Shown: in pieces, positions 4,832 through 9,470 of the stretch
Layout of the letters: each line of letters starts with the position of its first letter
How positions within the stretch are numbered: the stretch's first letter is position 1
NCBI GenBank assembly: GCA_903952785.1
Contig: CAJBHC010000001.1
Coordinates: forward strand, 1-9,470
Direction of reading: 5' to 3'
From: an uncultured bacterium
GTDB lineage: Bacteria > Patescibacteriota > Minisyncoccia > Phycocordibacterales > CAIZLB01
Length of the DNA stretch: 9,470 nucleotides
Program-made: the position numbers and the translations under genes
The notes under the pieces: generated by a model
Database searches by the model: none
The model's input: only the letters and a program-made list of their open reading frames with translations
Told to the model about the DNA's origin: nothing

Positions 4832-5887
4832 ATGACAAATGATTTAATTAAGGTCCTGTTTCCGGCCGTTGTTTCTTTCCTAGTTGGTATAGCCATTACA
4901 CCCAGATTATCAAGCTTCATGTACGCACATAAAATGTGGCGTAAGAAGTCAAGAAGTAAAGAGAACGTGGATGCAATGTCAGAGGCTTTCAAGCAAATAC
5001 ACAATGAAAAAGGGGAGGCGGGGACACCTAGGGTAGGAGGTGTGATAATTTGGCTTTCAGTTTTGGCAGTAATTGCAATACTTTATTTGATCTCATTCTT
5101 TGTTCCAGGTGATGTATCTGCAAAATTAAACTTCCTGAGTAGAAATCAAACACTCTTACCGCTTGGAATGTTTTTGTTTGCTTCAGTTTTTGGACTCGCA
5201 GATGACCTTTTGCAAATCTATGGAAAGGGATTAAATCTTTCCGAAGGAATCTCCAGAAAGTTAAGAATTTTAACAGTACTACTAATTGGCGCAGTTGGTG
5301 CTTGGTGGTTCTATTTTAAACTAGAAAATTTGTCAGTTCACGTTCCTTTCTACGGTGACCTCTGGCTTGGACTTTTGTTTATTCCATTCTTCATGGCGAC
5401 AGTCTTTGTTATCTTTAGTGGTTCAGTTATAGATGGCATCGATGGGCTTGCAGGTGGGGTTATGGCATCGGCCTTTGGAGCATATGCGATAATTGCCATA
5501 GCACAACATCAAGTTGACCTAGCGGCCTTCTGTGCAGCCATAATAGGGGGATTATTAGCCTTTGTTTGGTTCAATATTCCACCCGCCAGATTCTATTTAG
5601 GAGAAACGGGGATGATGGGCTTAACCATAACTCTTGCTGTTGTTGCTTTCCTTACTGATCAAGTGATTATTCTTCCAATTATTGCTCTTCCTTTAATTAT
5701 TACTTCGCTTTCTTCAACTGTTCAAATGTTTTCCAAGAAATATTTTGGTAAAAAAATATTCAGAATTGCACCAATTCATCATCACTTTGAGGCTATGGGT
5801 TGGCCATCGTATAAAGTTACAATGAGATATTGGATTATTTCTATAATGTGCGCGATAATAGGTACGGTAATTGCATTAATTGGATAA
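4832..5887 (+). CDS. mraY: Phospho-N-acetylmuramoyl-pentapeptide transferase (lipid I synthase)
   Basis: MraY transfers phospho-MurNAc-pentapeptide from UDP to undecaprenyl phosphate, making lipid I at the inner face of the membrane. The 351 residues fit the family (about 360) with roughly ten hydrophobic segments. Signatures in order: GTPRVGG (64-70), the metal-binding pair in GLADD (Asp124, Asp125), DGIDGLAGG (201-209), FVWFNIPPARF (244-254), GETGMMG (257-263) and the MraY-specific PIHHHFEAMGWPSYKV (314-329). The HHH loop separates it from WecA-type transferases. Oddities: Glu258 stands where the well-known MGD motif has a catalytic Asp, and the usual Asn of NxTDGLDG is replaced (GSVIDGIDG). 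The start at 4832 lacks a Shine-Dalgarno sequence. The next gene begins after 4 bp, so the two are almost certainly cotranscribed. Confidence 0.95.
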   Translation: MTNDLIKVLFPAVVSFLVGIAITPRLSSFMYAHKMWRKKSRSKENVDAMSEAFKQIHNEKGEAGTPRVGGVIIWLSVLAVIAILYLISFFVPGDVSAKLNFLSRNQTLLPLGMFLFASVFGLADDLLQIYGKGLNLSEGISRKLRILTVLLIGAVGAWWFYFKLENLSVHVPFYGDLWLGLLFIPFFMATVFVIFSGSVIDGIDGLAGGVMASAFGAYAIIAIAQHQVDLAAFCAAIIGGLLAFVWFNIPPARFYLGETGMMGLTITLAVVAFLTDQVIILPIIALPLIITSLSSTVQMFSKKYFGKKIFRIAPIHHHFEAMGWPSYKVTMRYWIISIMCAIIGTVIALIG

Positions 5888-5891
5888 CTAA

Positions 5892-7013
5892 ATGGCATCA
5901 TCAAAATCAATAGTAAAAAAACAAGGTGGAGTAGATAAGATATTTCTAGTTTTAACAATTATTCTGGTTGTTGTTGGTTTTTTTATTTTCTATTCTGCTT
6001 CATTAGGGCTTCTGGCAGGAGGCGTGGCAAAATTCAATGCTGTGGTCTTTAATCAAATTGTTTTTGGGCTAATTGGAGGTATTGTTATTGCTCTAATAAC
6101 GTCCTTAATACCTTACACATTTTGGAGGAAATGGGCCTTTTTAATTCTTGGAGGTTCAATAGTCTTAATGATCCTAGTCTTTATCCCTGGAATTGGAGTA
6201 TATCATGGTGGAGCAAGACGTTGGATTGGAATAGCGGGGCAGTCTATGCAACCAGCTGAGTTTTATAAAATTGGCTTTGTTCTATATACGGCAGCCTGGT
6301 TTGCATCAATTAAAACAAAAGCTTCTACTTTTAAATTTGGAACATTGCCACTAATAATTTTAATAGCACTTTCAGCCGGACTTGTTTTGATGCAACCCGA
6401 TACTGAAACATTCTTGGTTATTGCAATGTCTGGCGTTGCAATTTATTTAGTTGCAGGAGGAAGATGGAAGCCATTAATTATCATGGGTTTAATTGGAGCG
6501 GTAGGCCTTGCAGTTTTGGTATCACAAAGACCATATTTGCAACAAAGAATTAGCACCTTCATCGATCCATCAAAAGATGCAACTGGAAGTGGGTATCAAA
6601 TTCAGCAATCTCTAATTGCGATAGGCTCAGGCGGGCTCACTGGACGCGGGTTTGGACAGAGTACACAAAAGTTTGCATTTCTTCCAGAGCCAATTGGTGA
6701 CTCAATTTTTGCTGTAGCATCAGAAGAATTCGGCTTTGTTGGATCAGTTACAATTATTATTTTATACATTCTATTTGCATTCCAGGCTTTAAGAATTGCC
6801 ACACGAGTTCCTGACCCGTTTGGGTCTTATGTAATTGTTGGAATTGTGGTTCTAATAATTTTGCAGTCTTTTATGAACATTGCTGCAATGCTTGCAATAG
6901 TCCCACTCTCTGGAACACCGCTCTTATTTATCTCACATGGTGGAACCGCATTATTTTTTACGATGGCTTCCGCGGGTATCATTTTAAATATTTCAAAGTA
7001 TCAGAAGAGGTAA
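5892..7013 (+). CDS. ftsW: SEDS-family peptidoglycan glycosyltransferase (FtsW/RodA/SpoVE), probably FtsW
   Basis: SEDS proteins polymerise lipid II into glycan strands together with a class B penicillin-binding protein. The 373 residues carry about ten membrane segments and the family blocks GGARRWIGIAGQSMQPAEFYKI (106-127, two blocks around the Gln-Pro), GYQIQQSLIAIGSGGLTGRGFG (234-255, in two parts), FLPEPIGDSIFAVASEEFGF (263-282) and GTPLLFISHGGTA (341-353). Asp270 matches the Asp reported as essential in FtsW and RodA. QPD at 168-170 is followed by TETF where most members read FGT or similar. The name FtsW rests on the mraY neighbourhood, as in division and cell-wall clusters; RodA or SpoVE is possible because the family is hard to split by sequence alone. 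It starts 4 bp after mraY. Confidence 0.9.
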   Translation: MASSKSIVKKQGGVDKIFLVLTIILVVVGFFIFYSASLGLLAGGVAKFNAVVFNQIVFGLIGGIVIALITSLIPYTFWRKWAFLILGGSIVLMILVFIPGIGVYHGGARRWIGIAGQSMQPAEFYKIGFVLYTAAWFASIKTKASTFKFGTLPLIILIALSAGLVLMQPDTETFLVIAMSGVAIYLVAGGRWKPLIIMGLIGAVGLAVLVSQRPYLQQRISTFIDPSKDATGSGYQIQQSLIAIGSGGLTGRGFGQSTQKFAFLPEPIGDSIFAVASEEFGFVGSVTIIILYILFAFQALRIATRVPDPFGSYVIVGIVVLIILQSFMNIAAMLAIVPLSGTPLLFISHGGTALFFTMASAGIILNISKYQKR

Positions 7014-7059
7014 TTATAATAGGTAGAAGTCATTGTTACTTCATAAAACCAATAAATTC

Positions 7060-7068
7060 TTATCCACA
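7060..7068 (+). promoter_or_regulatory. Single perfect DnaA-box sequence in the intergenic region
   Basis: TTATCCACA matches the strict DnaA box consensus TTATNCACA. It lies in the 135-bp gap after ftsW, 9 bp before a promoter-like -35. I saw no cluster of further boxes and no AT-rich unwinding region, so this does not look like an origin. A single 9-mer can occur by chance. Confidence 0.25.
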
Positions 7069-7076
7069 GCACAAAA

Positions 7077-7106
7077 TTGTACCCAACAAGATTAAAATGG
7101 TAGAAT
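7077..7106 (+). promoter_or_regulatory. Extended -10 promoter candidate for the beta-helix surface protein
   Basis: TTGTAC 7077-7082, an 18-bp spacer and TAGAAT 7101-7106, with TG-n at 7098-7100. The predicted start near 7113 gives an AT-rich leader of about 36 nt without a Shine-Dalgarno sequence. The preceding 60 bp contain no convincing terminator for ftsW. Confidence 0.4.
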
Positions 7107-7148
7107 TATACAGTATTTGATTATAGACAATTACTACAAACTAAATGA

Positions 7149-9470
7149 ATGAAAAAACTTATATTAGCCAAAAACCTGCCCAGTCTTATGGACTCGGATA
7201 CAAGAGGGAGTGTAGAAACTCCTTCTAAAAATACGCATCACAAAATACAACACTTGTTTCTCTCTCTACTTTTCGTGGTGGGGTTTTTGGGATTTGCGGA
7301 AAGTGTGGAAGCAGCGACGTATTATGTTGATGCAACAGGTGGATTAGATTCCAATTCTGGACTTTCTGAAGAGTTAGCTTGGCAAACGCTATCTAAAGTA
7401 CAAACGCGAAGTGCTTCCTTACAGCCTGGTGATTCAGTTTTATTTAAAAGAGGAGAAATGTTCACAGGGTCACTAAATATAGGAGCCAACGGTTCTGCTG
7501 TCGGCGGGCATATTACTTTTGCGGATTATGGTACTGGCAGTTTACCAATAATTAATTCAAATTCAACATATGCGATACGACTATCTGTTAGGTCATATAT
7601 AACACTTAGAAATCTACATGTACAAAACGGTAGTTTACAGAATATTTTACTGACTAGTACTGTCAGTAACATCACGATCAATAATTTAACAAGTTCTAAC
7701 GGAATAGCGTTACAAACAGCGGTTGGGTCAACTTATTCTAATATATTGGTAGACGGTTTTGTCATTGACGCGTCTTCAGGAACATTTGGAATCAGTTTAG
7801 CGGGTGTCTTATCAAACTTTACTCTGACAAATATTTCAGAAAGCGGAGGGACAACAGGATTAAATGCTCTACTAACTGCAGGTAGTTCTGATGTAACTAT
7901 TTCAAATAGCTTATTCAATTCAAACGCTGGACGGGGTGTTCGAATAAGCAACATTACAGGGTTGACAGTGAACAACGCAACTACAAGTAATAATGGTGGT
8001 GTTGGGTTTCATTATAATGGAAATGGATCTGATCATACCTACAATAACTTAACTTCTACTGGTAACACTGGTGGTGGTTTATTTTATTCAGGTGGAACTG
8101 TCGATACGGTGATAGTAGACAATAGCATTTTATCATCTGACACAAATGGTAATGGTTTGGAGCTCGGAGGAACAGGAACTAACTTTACCGTCACAAACAC
8201 TACTGCTTCAAGCAATTTAGGCGGAGACGGTTTTAATGTTACAGAAAACCAGACCAATGTTATATTTGAATTCAATATTGCCGAGAATAATGGAACTGAT
8301 GGGTCTGGGGCGGATGGTGATGGGTTTACTTTTCATGACAATAGTACAGGAATCATTCGTTACAATATTTCCAGAGACAACAAAAAATCCGCAATCGCTC
8401 ATATAGACGCTTCATCGGTACAAATGTATTACAACCTATTTTATCACACAACAAATGGTACAATCCCGCTGATAAATTTGAGAGGGACTGGCACTCATAC
8501 ACTTTATAACAATGTAGTTTACAGCGGTGACCATATTGGAACTGGTATTGGGCTTGAAGATGCTGTAACAGTGAATATTCAAAATAACATTGTAAATGGT
8601 TTTGATATAGGAATTTTAAGATCTGGAGGTAATATCACCAACAATTACAACCTCGTTTATGGAGCTGGATCAAATAATTATAGCGGGATTACAGCCGGTG
8701 CAAATTCAAAGCAAGTGAATCCGATATTTATAGATGCAAATGGAAATGATTTTACTCTTGCTTCAACTTCAACTCTCATCAACGCCGGCACCTCCACCCC
8801 AGGCTTCACCACCTCCACCACCACCGACTTCTCTGGCAACCCCATCTACGGCACCCCAGACATCGGAGCATATGAATATCAACCACCATACACAATAACT
8901 ACAGATCACCCACAATACGGAAGCAACATCAGAATATACGGAGATGGTAAATATAGATACACCACAGCAACCACATCTTCCTCAGCTGCCAATCTCTCTG
9001 TAACACCTGTGGGAGGTTATCCAACATATAGTGCATCAACCACTCGTCCAGAATATCTAAACATCTCAGATATCACATGGGGAACAAGTAAACAATTCAC
9101 TGCCTCCTCATCAATTGCTACATCCACCATCTACACAATAGGTGATCTAACTCCTAACACCTACTACACCATCAACTACAATCACAACAATACTGGAACA
9201 ACCACATTATCAAGTCTCCAAGCTGATCAAGATGGCAAAATCACCTTCACCTACACGGGAGGATACTCGACTGTACTCTTTGATATCTCACCTGTTGCTC
9301 CAACCACACAAACTGTCGCCACACCCACTACTCCATCATCTCACTCCTCTTCTGGTGGTAGCACACAAAGCCAAGTTAACAACCTAATTGCTATGGGTAA
9401 CTACACTCTAGCAAGGGAGATAGCAAAGCAGTATGGTATCACTATACCTTCAAATACACTTCCACAGACT
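7149..9470 (+). CDS. Exported right-handed parallel beta-helix surface protein, N-terminal 774 residues (3' end outside window)
   Basis: The frame is open from the ATG at 7149 to the window end without a stop. The ATG at 7145, four bases upstream, is in another frame and stops after 27 codons. A long N-region precedes a hydrophobic stretch at about residues 36-50 and an AxA-type cleavage site (SVEAATYYVD, near 55-56), so export is likely. Residues 57-540 form a beta-helix: the opening YYVDATGG...NSG...AWQTL is typical of surface beta-helix proteins, followed by many Asn- and Gly-rich rungs such as VTISNSLFNSNAG. Residues about 540-578 (LINAGT, FSGNPIYGTPDIGAYEYQ) resemble the 'choice-of-anchor Q' module. 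A second beta-rich domain (about 580-712), a Thr/Ser/Pro linker (about 715-740) and a helical segment (NNLIAMGNYTLAREIAKQYG) follow. Codon use changes sharply near 8763 towards ACC, ATC and TAC. Substrate or partner unknown; binding to the cell surface, another cell or polysaccharide is possible. Confidence 0.85.
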   Translation, partial: MKKLILAKNLPSLMDSDTRGSVETPSKNTHHKIQHLFLSLLFVVGFLGFAESVEAATYYVDATGGLDSNSGLSEELAWQTLSKVQTRSASLQPGDSVLFKRGEMFTGSLNIGANGSAVGGHITFADYGTGSLPIINSNSTYAIRLSVRSYITLRNLHVQNGSLQNILLTSTVSNITINNLTSSNGIALQTAVGSTYSNILVDGFVIDASSGTFGISLAGVLSNFTLTNISESGGTTGLNALLTAGSSDVTISNSLFNSNAGRGVRISNITGLTVNNATTSNNGGVGFHYNGNGSDHTYNNLTSTGNTGGGLFYSGGTVDTVIVDNSILSSDTNGNGLELGGTGTNFTVTNTTASSNLGGDGFNVTENQTNVIFEFNIAENNGTDGSGADGDGFTFHDNSTGIIRYNISRDNKKSAIAHIDASSVQMYYNLFYHTTNGTIPLINLRGTGTHTLYNNVVYSGDHIGTGIGLEDAVTVNIQNNIVNGFDIGILRSGGNITNNYNLVYGAGSNNYSGITAGANSKQVNPIFIDANGNDFTLASTSTLINAGTSTPGFTTSTTTDFSGNPIYGTPDIGAYEYQPPYTITTDHPQYGSNIRIYGDGKYRYTTATTSSSAANLSVTPVGGYPTYSASTTRPEYLNISDITWGTSKQFTASSSIATSTIYTIGDLTPNTYYTINYNHNNTGTTTLSSLQADQDGKITFTYTGGYSTVLFDISPVAPTTQTVATPTTPSSHSSSGGSTQSQVNNLIAMGNYTLAREIAKQYGITIPSNTLPQT

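Noticed and set aside
399..7013. Possible TGA recoding, since all stops seen are TAA or TAG
   Set aside because: No in-frame TGA occurs within any real gene, so there is no evidence for reassignment; six stops are too few to interpret.
7026..7042. Terminator hairpin after ftsW (GAAGT 7026-7030 with ACTTC 7038-7042)
   Set aside because: Only 5 bp with a 7-nt loop and no T-tract; too weak to call.

Overview
The window looks like a chromosomal segment of a low-GC bacterium, most likely from the Candidate Phyla Radiation (Patescibacteria, perhaps a Parcubacteria lineage). This is inference: no rRNA or other taxonomic marker is present. The pointers are compact proteins (an aspartyl-tRNA synthetase of only 468 residues without the bacterial GAD insertion), scpA-scpB next to peptidoglycan genes, starts without Shine-Dalgarno sequences, and a surface beta-helix protein with a style of C-terminal tail I associate with these lineages. 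All genes are on the + strand, and none uses TGA as its stop or has an in-frame TGA.

Layout. Positions 1-401 hold the 3' end of a coiled-coil gene built from 42-bp (84-bp higher-order) tandem repeats. Positions 402-814 are non-coding but dense: a sigma70-like extended -10 promoter, a T-box riboswitch leader with a perfect T-box core (615-630) and a mutually exclusive antiterminator and terminator, then a second, G-rich foldable element running up to the start of aspS. Positions 815-2221 are aspS. Next come scpA (2306-3052, or from 2258) and scpB (3121-3747), the kleisin and winged-helix subunits of the SMC condensin. A penicillin-binding-protein-like D,D-carboxypeptidase follows (3710-4811), split by one extra T in a T7 run, then mraY (4832-5887) and a SEDS glycosyltransferase of the FtsW/RodA family (5892-7013). 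A 135-bp intergenic region carries a promoter candidate and one perfect DnaA box. From 7149 an open frame runs off the window end (774 codons). It encodes an exported parallel beta-helix surface protein with an anchor-type domain, a second beta domain, a Ser/Thr/Pro linker and a short helical tail.

How it fits together. The middle of the window is a growth and division block: charging of tRNA-Asp (possibly also tRNA-Asn), chromosome organisation (ScpAB), lipid I synthesis (MraY), glycan polymerisation (SEDS protein) and peptide trimming (carboxypeptidase). The T-box should raise aspS transcription when its cognate tRNA is uncharged, and read-through could carry this signal further downstream. 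Promoter-like boxes directly in front of scpA and mraY suggest that those genes can also be transcribed separately, with almost no 5' leader.

The points most worth a second look are the T-box in what appears to be a CPR genome, its lack of an Asp specifier codon while an Asn codon is available, the unexplained structured element between terminator and aspS, the near-identical hairpin just upstream of aspS and scpA, and the T7 frameshift in the carboxypeptidase.
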